Shown here: positions 1 to 5,322 of the stretch, one piece after another
How the letters are laid out: each line of letters begins with the position of its first letter
Position numbering within the stretch: the first letter of the stretch is position 1
Assembly: GCA_030628755.1 (NCBI GenBank)
Contig: DAOVQH010000122.1
Span: 1-7,232 of the forward strand
DNA from: Candidatus Cloacimonadota bacterium
GTDB lineage: Bacteria > Cloacimonadota > Cloacimonadia > Cloacimonadales > TCS61
DNA: 7,232 nt
Direction of reading: 5' to 3'
The notes under the pieces: model-generated
The model's database searches: none
Seen by the model: only the letters and a program-made list of their open reading frames with translations
Told to the model about the DNA's origin: nothing
Program-made: the position numbers and the translations under genes

Positions 1-2
1 AA

Positions 3-644
3 TTATCTTAAGCTCTGTATTTGTTTTTTATAATCCTCTTTTTCAAATATATATGAGCCAGCAACCAGGATATCAACTCCAGCTTTAACTAGTTTGGGAG
101 CGTTTTTATCATTAATTCCACCATCAACTTCGATTTCCAGATTCGGATTTTTTTCATCAGCGAATTTTCGGAGTTTCTTTATTTTATCATAAACAAGCGG
201 CAGGAATTTCTGACCACCAAAACCCGGATTTACACTCATAATGAGTACAAAATCCAGTTGAGATAAAACAGGGAAGATCGTTTCAATTGAAGTTGCAGGA
301 TTAAGTGCAATACCGGCTTTCACACCTTTAGCTTTTAATACCGAAACCTGACGATGTAAATGAAAGACAGTCTCCTGGTGGAATGAAACATATTCGATAC
401 CCCAATCTCCAAGGGTTTCCAAATATTTTTTCGGATTGGTAACCATCAAATGAACATCAACTGGAATTTTTGAGATAGCTTTTATTTGTTTAATAATTGG
501 TAGACCAAAAGTGAGATTCGGGACAAAATGTCCGTCCATTATATCCAGATGTAGAATATCTGCACCTGCATCTTGAACTTTTTTTATCTCTTTTTCCAGA
601 TTTGTAAAATCTGCTGAAAGCAGAGAAGGAGCAATTTTAACCAT
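3..644 (-). CDS. rpe: Ribulose-phosphate 3-epimerase
   Basis: Rpe interconverts ribulose 5-phosphate and xylulose 5-phosphate in the pentose phosphate pathway, a cytosolic metal-dependent (beta/alpha)8 barrel. The 213 residues are complete, with the TAA stop at bases 3-5. Visible landmarks are IAPSLLSADF (4-13), the metal-site HLDIMDGHFVPNLTFG (32-47) with His32 and Asp34, VDVHLMV (62-68) with His65, the SVNPGFGGQKF loop (137-147) and EVDGGIN (172-178) with the second catalytic Asp, Asp174. VAGSYIF (194-200) binds the substrate phosphate. The length is slightly under the usual 215-225. An AGGA sequence a few bases before the ATG gives a modest ribosome site, and the start overlaps the preceding stop by eight bases. 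By giving pentose phosphates it feeds, in principle, the Prs reaction encoded earlier in the same run. Confidence 0.97.
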   Translation of the reverse strand: MVKIAPSLLSADFTNLEKEIKKVQDAGADILHLDIMDGHFVPNLTFGLPIIKQIKAISKIPVDVHLMVTNPKKYLETLGDWGIEYVSFHQETVFHLHRQVSVLKAKGVKAGIALNPATSIETIFPVLSQLDFVLIMSVNPGFGGQKFLPLVYDKIKKLRKFADEKNPNLEIEVDGGINDKNAPKLVKAGVDILVAGSYIFEKEDYKKQIQSLR

Positions 645-963
645 TTTTCTTCCTGGTTCTTTTCCTTTTAACTTTATCCTGTTTTAGAAAGAAAACAATA
701 TCCGAAATTTGAACATTCAGCATAGATTTTATATCTTCCATCATTTGAAATTTTCTCAGGATCAACTCTTGCATCCAAACGTTATTTGTGACAGAAATAA
801 AAAGCACATTTTTTTCCAGTTTGTGAATAAAAGCTCTTTCCGCTAATATATTCCCAACAAGTTTTTTCCAGCCAAAAGCTATAGTTACAAAATCTCTATA
901 TTCTGGACCGGCAATCTGATAAACAAGACTCTGTAAGACTTTTCCGGTTTGGGTAAAGTCCAT
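637..963 (-). CDS. DUF721/DciA-like protein, short form
   Basis: The 108 residues fit the DUF721 domain: a leading segment GKVLQSLVYQIAG (7-19), FGWKKLVGNILAERAFIHKLEKNVLFISV (30-58) matching the family's W-x(3)-VG-x(2)-la pattern, NNVWMQELILRKFQM (60-74) matching the conserved Trp-plus-Leu strand, and ISDIVFFL (86-93). A basic tail KVKRKRTRKKNG ends the protein and suits nucleic-acid contact. DUF721 includes DciA, the replicative-helicase partner found in bacteria that lack DnaC/DnaI loaders; whether this short member acts that way is inference. The ATG has no clear ribosome site and lies 37 bases after the previous stop. The stop overlaps the rpe start by eight bases. Its place in the same operon as ssb agrees with a replication role. 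Confidence 0.78.
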   Translation of the reverse strand: MDFTQTGKVLQSLVYQIAGPEYRDFVTIAFGWKKLVGNILAERAFIHKLEKNVLFISVTNNVWMQELILRKFQMMEDIKSMLNVQISDIVFFLKQDKVKRKRTRKKNG

Positions 964-1000
964 AATATACTGTCTTTTTTTAAGCTCTTTTGGATAAGTT

Positions 1001-1549
1001 TTATTCTTTTTTTAAATAAAGATTAAATCCCCACCATGAGAAAATAGCCACAGAAACAATTGCCCAATATGCTGTTCCTAATGCATTATATGCATTGGGG
1101 AAAAATTGGTCTAGATATGAAATAGCAAATAAAGCCGGGATTGATGAAAGAACTATCAGTAAAACATATCCAAGTATTCTTTTTGTATGTGCACTGTTTA
1201 CCATTGTAACTGCAAAAACACCTAATCCAATAATAATTGCTGTTGCAATGAATATAAGAAAGTTTGGAAAAAATGGGAGCTTAATCTTACCAAGAGCAAT
1301 GACAGGACTAAATAAGCCAATAATCAGTAAAACAATTCCAGCAATCTTATGGATTAATGTTATTGTTTTGGGATTAACCTCTGTTTTTCTATGATGTTTC
1401 TTAATATAGACATATACAAGACCAAAGACAATCGTAAAAAAAGCGAGATAAATGATAAATCCAACAACTGGAGCATCAGATGAAAATCCTAAGGACCCAA
1501 AAGCCAGTAAAAGAATAACCCAACCTGCAATATTAAATATTTTCTTCAA
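1001..1549 (-). CDS. Unrecognised six-helix membrane protein
   Basis: I do not recognise this 182-residue protein. It has six hydrophobic segments suited to membrane helices at roughly 4-22, 28-49, 66-86, 93-117, 123-144 and 155-179. The loops are short, and a basic loop (KKHHRKTEVNPK, 50-61) lies between helices 2 and 3. Its position suggests a cytoplasmic side with both termini inside, given KK at residue 2 and KKE at the end. Conserved-looking points are the aromatic cluster SWWGFNLYL near the end and Pro residues in helices 3 and 5. It has no catalytic motif or cysteine that I can see. The start is TTG, backed by a strong AGGGAGGT site; it follows rplI by 12 bases and precedes the DciA-like gene by 37 bases. 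Membership in a DUF family is possible but cannot be judged by eye. Confidence 0.8.
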   Translation of the reverse strand: MKKIFNIAGWVILLLAFGSLGFSSDAPVVGFIIYLAFFTIVFGLVYVYIKKHHRKTEVNPKTITLIHKIAGIVLLIIGLFSPVIALGKIKLPFFPNFLIFIATAIIIGLGVFAVTMVNSAHTKRILGYVLLIVLSSIPALFAISYLDQFFPNAYNALGTAYWAIVSVAIFSWWGFNLYLKKE

Positions 1550-1553
1550 AGTT

Positions 1554-1561
1554 ACCTCCCT
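1554..1561 (-). promoter_or_regulatory. Strong Shine-Dalgarno site for a TTG start
   Basis: AGGGAGGT lies four bases before TTG at 1547-1549 (five bases from GGGAGG). No ATG or GTG is placed usefully near it, so TTG is the likely start of the membrane protein gene that follows. Confidence 0.75.
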
Positions 1562-2014
1562 CTATTCTTGTAATTCCTTTTTGATTTTAACTTTTATATT
1601 TGCTTTAATTTCAGTAGAAAATTCGATCTCAACATCAAAGGTACCAATTTCTTTCAGATGTTTTTCTATATTTACATTAGAACTGTGAATTTCAATTTCC
1701 ATTTCAGCTAAAGCTTTGACAATATCACTTTCAGATACTGAACCAAACAGGTGATCATTCTCGTCTGCCTTTCTAATAAAGGTAAGCTTAATTTTTTCTA
1801 GTTTTTGAGCAAGAGCCTGATATTCACCTTGCATTGCTATTTTTTCTGCTTCAGCTTGTTTTTTAATTATTTCTATTTTTGAGATGTTACGTGATGTTGC
1901 CGGTATAGCCAAATTTAAGGGGATAAGATAATTCCTTGCATATCCATTTGCTACTTTAACAACTTTTCCAGCATCACCTAATTTTTTTATATCTTTAGCT
2001 AAGATTACTTTCAT
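1562..2014 (-). CDS. rplI: Large ribosomal subunit protein bL9
   Basis: bL9 binds 23S rRNA at the base of the L1 stalk and reaches out with a long helix to a second domain. At 150 residues it has the usual length. The N-terminal domain starts MKVILAKDIKKLGDAGKVVK and carries the signature NGYARNYLIPLNLAIP (23-38). The connecting helix runs from about 41 to 75. The C-terminal domain includes DHLFGSVSESDIVKAL (87-102). The start was chosen from the family N-terminus and the AAGGAG site; it lies 20 bases inside the preceding membrane protein gene, which suggests coupled translation. The gene stops 12 bases before the next start. In many genomes dnaB follows rplI; here it does not. Confidence 0.96.
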   Translation of the reverse strand: MKVILAKDIKKLGDAGKVVKVANGYARNYLIPLNLAIPATSRNISKIEIIKKQAEAEKIAMQGEYQALAQKLEKIKLTFIRKADENDHLFGSVSESDIVKALAEMEIEIHSSNVNIEKHLKEIGTFDVEIEFSTEIKANIKVKIKKELQE

Positions 2015-2864
2015 CAACTTTCTCCTTAATGTGAATTTTCCTAAAATTAAACCAGATATCCACAAGTCCCATTAAAACTACCAGCATTAAGATAAAATAA
2101 TTTAACACCATCGAAAAAATCAATAAAAAAAGTAAAAATTTTGATTTTTTAAAGAAATTGCCCCAGTAGAAATCCAGAATAGATATTCCCTGAATCAAAA
2201 ATAAAGGTGCTAACATTATTATAATATTAAGACCAAATATTTTTGTATTTGGAATTAGGAATAAAACCAAACTTCCGATCAAGATGTAAATCAGGAAAAA
2301 AGGTTGTCGTATTTCTTTGTGATTCCATTTAGACATCGTTTTTTTGGAAAGGATCAGGGAACCAAAATAAATTGCAAAAACAATCGTTACTACCCATATT
2401 CCCGTATAGAATTTCGAAAAGATATATTTGAAGCTTTCTAAAAGCTCTAAAGCAAATTCTAGCTGTTCACTGCTGTTCTGAAATGTTGAAGAAAAAAATT
2501 CTTTGTATTGTTCAAGAACCTGGGTAAAATTTTTAAGGAACATCTTTCCAAAGAAAATATGTCTTAAAATCGCATAAATAACGTTTAAGAAAAATACTGC
2601 GAGTATTGTTCTTAAGTAGCTCAATGTTCTGAAAAGACTCCCGAAGTAGATAATTGAACTTAAGCCAACACCAATCATTAAATCGAAGAAGGTTATTATA
2701 TCGATGATATTTGCGATAATCAGAATTAATACGACTCCTGCAAACACAGAAAAAAAAGTGTATTTTCTATCCTGGTATTTTCCACTTAACGCTAATATAA
2801 AGATCAACCCCCAGAAAGGGGACAATGTTGCGATTAATGCCGAAAGAACTGCTATTAGAAACAC
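1995..2864 (-). CDS. DUF2232/YybS-like multi-pass membrane protein
   Basis: This 289-residue protein is strongly hydrophobic, with about eight likely membrane segments: roughly 3-26, 37-57, 62-78, 85-104, 154-172, 188-205, 209-230 and 243-264. A longer polar, helical stretch lies at 107-150. The closing motif GLVDIWFNFRK (266-276) and the preceding APLFLIQGISILDF (219-232) resemble the C-terminal signature of DUF2232 (YybS) proteins, whose genes lie between rpsR and rplI in Firmicutes and many other bacteria. The molecular role of that family is unknown to me. The start is GTG, one codon after the rpsR stop and in the same frame, with no Shine-Dalgarno sequence. The upstream stop means no longer form is possible. 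The 3' end overlaps rplI by 20 bases. Confidence 0.75.
   Translation of the reverse strand: MFLIAVLSALIATLSPFWGLIFILALSGKYQDRKYTFFSVFAGVVLILIIANIIDIITFFDLMIGVGLSSIIYFGSLFRTLSYLRTILAVFFLNVIYAILRHIFFGKMFLKNFTQVLEQYKEFFSSTFQNSSEQLEFALELLESFKYIFSKFYTGIWVVTIVFAIYFGSLILSKKTMSKWNHKEIRQPFFLIYILIGSLVLFLIPNTKIFGLNIIIMLAPLFLIQGISILDFYWGNFFKKSKFLLFLLIFSMVLNYFILMLVVLMGLVDIWFNFRKIHIKEKVDESNLS
2022..2027 (-). promoter_or_regulatory. Ribosome-binding site of rplI inside the DUF2232 gene
   Basis: AAGGAG lies seven bases before the ATG at 2012-2014. It selects this start over an in-frame upstream ATG at 2065, which would add 17 residues unlike bL9. The site is within the coding region of the preceding gene. 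Confidence 0.82.
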
Positions 2865-2867
2865 GAC

Positions 2868-3245
2868 TTAATGTCTGTCTGTATATGGAATAAGTGCCAT
2901 CTGACGTGCTTTCTTGATTTCAGTAGCTAATTTTCTCTGATGTTTTGCACAGGTACCAGTGAAACGGCGAGGTGATATTTTGCCACTTTCCGAGATGAAT
3001 CTTTTCATCAAACCCACATCTTTGTAATCGATAACTGCATCTTTATTTTTACAGAAGAAACATACCCTCTTTTTAAAGAAAAAATTTCTCCTTGGAGAGT
3101 ATCGAGGTTTATATCTTTCATGTCCGGTTCTTTCACGGGTAGCTCTTGCAGGTGTAGTTTTTTCAGGTTCTTTCCCTTCTTTTATTTCTTCTTGCTTTTC
3201 GTTTTTAGTTTCTTCTATTTCTTTTTTTTCTATTTTTTCTTCCAT
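2868..3245 (-). CDS. rpsR: Small ribosomal subunit protein bS18 with charged N-terminal extension, Cys-rich form
   Basis: bS18 joins bS6 on the 30S platform. The core (about 53-125) is clear: RVCFFC (60-65), IDYKDVGLMKRFISESGKI (72-90), PRRFTGTCAKHQRKL (92-106) and ARQMALIPY (113-121). Cys62, Cys65, Cys99 and His102 would suit the zinc-binding form of the family; many bS18 proteins have lost these cysteines. Typical length is about 75-90 residues, but here it is 125. Residues 1-30 are Glu/Lys-rich and 34-60 Arg/Lys-rich, probably disordered. An in-frame ATG further upstream (3296) lies inside ssb. I chose 3245 because GAGGAG stands six bases before it and it begins just after the ssb stop. 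The core is certain, and the start is well supported. Confidence 0.94.
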   Translation of the reverse strand: MEEKIEKKEIEETKNEKQEEIKEGKEPEKTTPARATRERTGHERYKPRYSPRRNFFFKKRVCFFCKNKDAVIDYKDVGLMKRFISESGKISPRRFTGTCAKHQRKLATEIKKARQMALIPYTDRH

Positions 3246-3251
3246 TAGTTT

Positions 3252-3257
3252 CTCCTC
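3252..3257 (-). promoter_or_regulatory. Ribosome-binding site that sets the rpsR start
   Basis: GAGGAG lies six bases before the ATG at 3243-3245, in the 16-base gap after the ssb stop. It supports the shorter form, and so shows that the Glu/Lys extension of bS18 begins at MEEK rather than inside ssb. Confidence 0.8.
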
Positions 3258-3261
3258 AAGT

Positions 3262-3702
3262 TTAGAATGGCACATCGTCATCAGTAACGTTGGCATCAGG
3301 TGTTTCAGTTTCCTTTTTGGGTTCTGGTTGTTCTTCTAATCCTTCTGTGGCGAAACCTGTTTTTTCCAGGAAGGAAATCTTATTTGCAACAATCTCTGTA
3401 ACCTTGCGATTCTGATTGTTGCTATCAACGTAAGAACGGGTTCGAATGTAACCCTCAATCAGCACAGGGCTGCCTTTACGAAGGTATTCGGCACATTGTT
3501 CACCACGTTTGCTCCAGACAGTAATATCGATATAGCTTGTATCCTGCACCCATTCTCCATTTTTCTGGTAACTGCGATCAAAAGCGATAGGTAATTTAGC
3601 TACAGGTGTTCCGCTTGGAAGATATCGTAAGTCGACATCTCGAGTCAGTCTTCCACTGATAATAACTGTATTGATTTTTGGAAATCTCAGTTCACTTGCC
3701 AT
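3262..3702 (-). CDS. ssb: Single-stranded DNA-binding protein
   Basis: SSB coats single-stranded DNA in replication, repair and recombination and recruits partners through its C-terminal tip. Residues about 8-114 form the OB-fold: INTVIISGRLTRDVDLRY (10-27), the DTSYIDITVW strand (54-63), YLRKGSPVLIEG (73-84) and the closing VANKISFLEK (105-114). A Glu/Pro/Lys linker (115-140) leads to the acidic tip DDDVPF (141-146), which matches the protein-interaction motif of bacterial SSBs. The ATG has GAGGAG seven bases upstream. Its place between bS6 and bS18 genes is a common bacterial arrangement. Confidence 0.97.
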   Translation of the reverse strand: MASELRFPKINTVIISGRLTRDVDLRYLPSGTPVAKLPIAFDRSYQKNGEWVQDTSYIDITVWSKRGEQCAEYLRKGSPVLIEGYIRTRSYVDSNNQNRKVTEIVANKISFLEKTGFATEGLEEQPEPKKETETPDANVTDDDVPF

Positions 3703-3717
3703 AATATTTCTCCTCTA

Positions 3718-4002
3718 TTATTTAGCCAGAATATTATATCTGATAAAATTTTCGTTAAGTTTGTAAAGCCGCTCCAGTTCTGAAATCTTTAGGGCGTCAA
3801 AATTGAAATGGTTTACAAAATAGTATCCTTCGGTAAAATTCCGGATAGTATAAGCGAGATTTTTTTTACCCCATTCTTCGGAGTTAAGAAGTTTACCACC
3901 CTTTTTTTTGATGAATGAATGGACTTTTTCGTTTTCTTTCTTTGCATCTTCGTCTTTAAGTGAAGGTGCGATCACAATCATGCTTTCGTACTTTTTCAGC
4001 AC
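3718..4002 (-). CDS. rpsF: Small ribosomal subunit protein bS6
   Basis: bS6 sits on the 30S platform and binds 16S rRNA as a heterodimer with bS18, encoded two genes downstream. The 94 residues show the family pattern: first strand LKKYESMIVIAPSL (2-15), the middle WGKKNLAYTIRNFTEGYY (44-61) and the closing NENFIRYNILAK (83-94). The length is normal for a bS6 without the long acidic tail of enterobacterial forms. The start codon is GTG, chosen because of the AAAGGAGG site and the family N-terminus. The gene follows pth by 19 bases and precedes ssb by 15 bases, in the classical rpsF-ssb-rpsR order. Confidence 0.96.
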   Translation of the reverse strand: MLKKYESMIVIAPSLKDEDAKKENEKVHSFIKKKGGKLLNSEEWGKKNLAYTIRNFTEGYYFVNHFNFDALKISELERLYKLNENFIRYNILAK

Positions 4003-4006
4003 TTTT

Positions 4007-4014
4007 CCTCCTTT
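4007..4014 (-). promoter_or_regulatory. Strong Shine-Dalgarno site for the GTG-started rpsF
   Basis: AAAGGAGG stands four bases before GTG at 4000-4002. It is one of the strongest ribosome sites in the window and decides for the GTG start over the internal ATG at codon 8, which would remove the first beta strand of bS6. Confidence 0.85.
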
Positions 4015-4021
4015 GGTCTTT

Positions 4022-4603
4022 TTATTGATCCTGAGAATTAGTAATTTTCTCAGAATAGGATATTCTCAATTTACTGTATTGATCGACCATCTGGTCGAAA
4101 TCAAATTTTATATATTTTTCCAGCAGATTTTCAGAAAATTCAAAGACTTTATATAAAATTTCTTTTTCCTCTTTAGAAAAATCAGAGAGCACGTAATCAG
4201 AAAGACCTTCATAAACTGCAATTCCAACTCCGATTCTGAATCTTTTAAATTTGTCGGTTCCAAGGGCATCCACAATGGAGGCTATTCCGTTGTGTCCACC
4301 GGAACCACCTTCTCTTCTTAGCCTGATCTCTCCAAGAGGGAGATTAATATCATCAACAATAACCAGAATATCATCTGGGTGATACTTAGTTAAAATTGAT
4401 GTTACTGCAACACCACTTCTATTCATATATGTTCTGGGCTTGATAAAAATAATATCATCCAATATTGCATAATAGTATTTTAATTTTTTTTTAAATTTAA
4501 AAGTTCTATTTTTTGCAAATTGGTCCAGGAGCAAAAATCCTACGTTATGTTTGTTATTATAATATTTTTCTCCCGGATTGCCAAGTCCGACTACTAATCT
4601 CAT
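4022..4603 (-). CDS. pth: Peptidyl-tRNA hydrolase
   Basis: Pth cleaves the ester bond of peptidyl-tRNAs that drop off the ribosome and so recycles tRNA in the cytosol. The 193 residues match the family length. Visible residues are VGLGNPG (5-11) with Asn9, KHNVGF (18-23) with catalytic His19, RTYMNRSG (57-64) with Asn61, the VDDINLPLG segment (83-91) with Asp85, and GGSGGHNG (99-106) with Asn105. These correspond to E. coli Asn10, His20, Asn68, Asp93 and Asn114. The ATG overlaps the rplY TGA as ATGA and no Shine-Dalgarno sequence is visible. The start is set by the family N-terminus, and translation probably depends on reinitiation after rplY. The last 13 or so residues (KITNSQDQ end) lie over a hairpin described separately. 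Confidence 0.97.
   Translation of the reverse strand: MRLVVGLGNPGEKYYNNKHNVGFLLLDQFAKNRTFKFKKKLKYYYAILDDIIFIKPRTYMNRSGVAVTSILTKYHPDDILVIVDDINLPLGEIRLRREGGSGGHNGIASIVDALGTDKFKRFRIGVGIAVYEGLSDYVLSDFSKEEKEILYKVFEFSENLLEKYIKFDFDQMVDQYSKLRISYSEKITNSQDQ
4028..4056 (-). promoter_or_regulatory. 10-bp hairpin upstream of rpsF, candidate translational or autoregulatory element
   Basis: On the coding strand the arms ATTCTGAGAA and TTCTCAGGAT pair over 10 bp, with one G-U pair, around a nine-base A/U-rich loop. The structure covers the pth 3' end, including its stop region, and finishes 13 bases before the rpsF Shine-Dalgarno sequence. A second TGAGAA copy just upstream (about 4063-4068) could pair with the same TTCTCA, and AGAATA/TATTCT nearby can form a competing small stem. 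No U-run follows, so it is not an intrinsic terminator. bS6:bS18 complexes are known to repress rpsF mRNAs in several bacteria through a leader structure, but I do not see the CCG bulge typical of that motif. The function is inferred only from position. Confidence 0.35.
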
Positions 4604-5283
4604 TTTTCAGAAGTTTTTTCAGGAGTTTTTTGAGTTTCTTCTTTTTGTTCTTCAGCAGCTTCCTTTTCTTCAGCTACTTCTTCACCTTCTATTTCTTCTT
4701 CTACTTCTTCTTCAACTTCAACGATTTCTTCTTTCCTTGGTGCACGTACAGCAACCAGTGTAGTTATATCGGTCATATTTGTATCTACGTTTTCTGGTAT
4801 TTTAATATCTGCGAAGTGTATGGAATCTCCAATTTCAAGATTCGAAACATCTATATTAATTTCTTCAGGAATATCTTTTGGAAGACATGATATTTCAATT
4901 TTTCTGTGGAGTATTTCTAAAAGACCACCTTCCTTTGTACCTAAAGCTTCTCCAGTATAATTGATTGGAATTTCCAGGGTAATTTTTTTACCTTCGTAAA
5001 GCTCAACAAAATCTATATGAGTAAATTCCCTGGTTACAGGATGAATCTGTTTCTCTTTAATGAATGTTGTATAACTTTTTCCGTTTACTTTAATTTCAAA
5101 AAAAGCAACCTCACCTAGAGATTTTTTATAGTTTTTCAGGAAAGGGATTTTGTTCAATAATATTTTTGTTCCTTCTTTACCTTCACCATAGATAATTGCA
5201 GGGATATATCCTTCATTACGAAATTTATTTAGATCAGATCTTTTTCCCTTATCTCGTAATTGTGCTTCGACTTTTATATTCAT
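4600..5283 (-). CDS. rplY: Large ribosomal subunit protein bL25, long CTC/TL5 type with acidic tail
   Basis: bL25 binds 5S rRNA in the central protuberance of the 50S subunit. The 227 residues show two domains. The N-terminal 5S-binding domain (about 1-95) has the motif FRNEGYIPAIIYG (21-33) and the HPVTREFTHIDF segment (81-92). The C-terminal CTC/TL5 beta domain (about 98-182) has GLLEILHRKIEISCLPKDIP (120-139) and DVSNLEIGDSIHFADI (145-160). From about residue 184 to the end a Glu-rich, low-complexity tail follows; acidic tails are common in CTC-type proteins, though this one is long. A GGAGG site five bases before the ATG supports the start. The gene ends in TGA overlapping the pth ATG. 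The prs-ctc-pth order is a widely conserved arrangement, which strengthens the call. Confidence 0.96.
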   Translation of the reverse strand: MNIKVEAQLRDKGKRSDLNKFRNEGYIPAIIYGEGKEGTKILLNKIPFLKNYKKSLGEVAFFEIKVNGKSYTTFIKEKQIHPVTREFTHIDFVELYEGKKITLEIPINYTGEALGTKEGGLLEILHRKIEISCLPKDIPEEINIDVSNLEIGDSIHFADIKIPENVDTNMTDITTLVAVRAPRKEEIVEVEEEVEEEIEGEEVAEEKEAAEEQKEETQKTPEKTSEK

Positions 5284-5303
5284 TACTTCCTCCGTTGAAA
5301 TCC

Positions 5304-5314
5304 CACACAGTGTG
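5304..5314. other. Short perfect palindrome in the prs-rplY gap
   Basis: CACAC-A-GTGTG is an 11-base inverted repeat within the 39-base gap between prs and rplY, the longest gap in the window. It could be a small operator or a weak RNA hairpin, but it has no U-run, so it is not an intrinsic terminator. At this length chance is a realistic explanation. Confidence 0.2.
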
Positions 5315-5322
5315 TAACTACT

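Noticed and set aside
2015..2065. Longer rplI start at 2065
   Set aside because: The extra 17 residues are not bL9-like and come from the membrane protein gene in another frame; the ATG at 2014 matches the family start and has AAGGAG.
3246..3296. Longer rpsR start at 3296, inside ssb
   Set aside because: It would add 17 residues unlike bS18, read out of frame within the SSB tip; the ATG at 3245 has a well-spaced GAGGAG.
4028..4056. Intrinsic terminator between pth and rpsF
   Set aside because: The hairpin is followed by an A-rich stretch on the coding strand, not a U-run, and by an rpsF gene with no promoter visible.
4513..4890. Plus-strand Phe-rich open frame opposite rplY and pth
   Set aside because: It mirrors Glu/Lys-rich codons of the bL25 tail; it has no ribosome site or recognisable protein pattern.
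5284..5322. Promoter in the longest intergenic gap (prs-rplY)
   Set aside because: Only 39 bases; no -35/-10 pair with proper spacing stands out from the AT-rich background.
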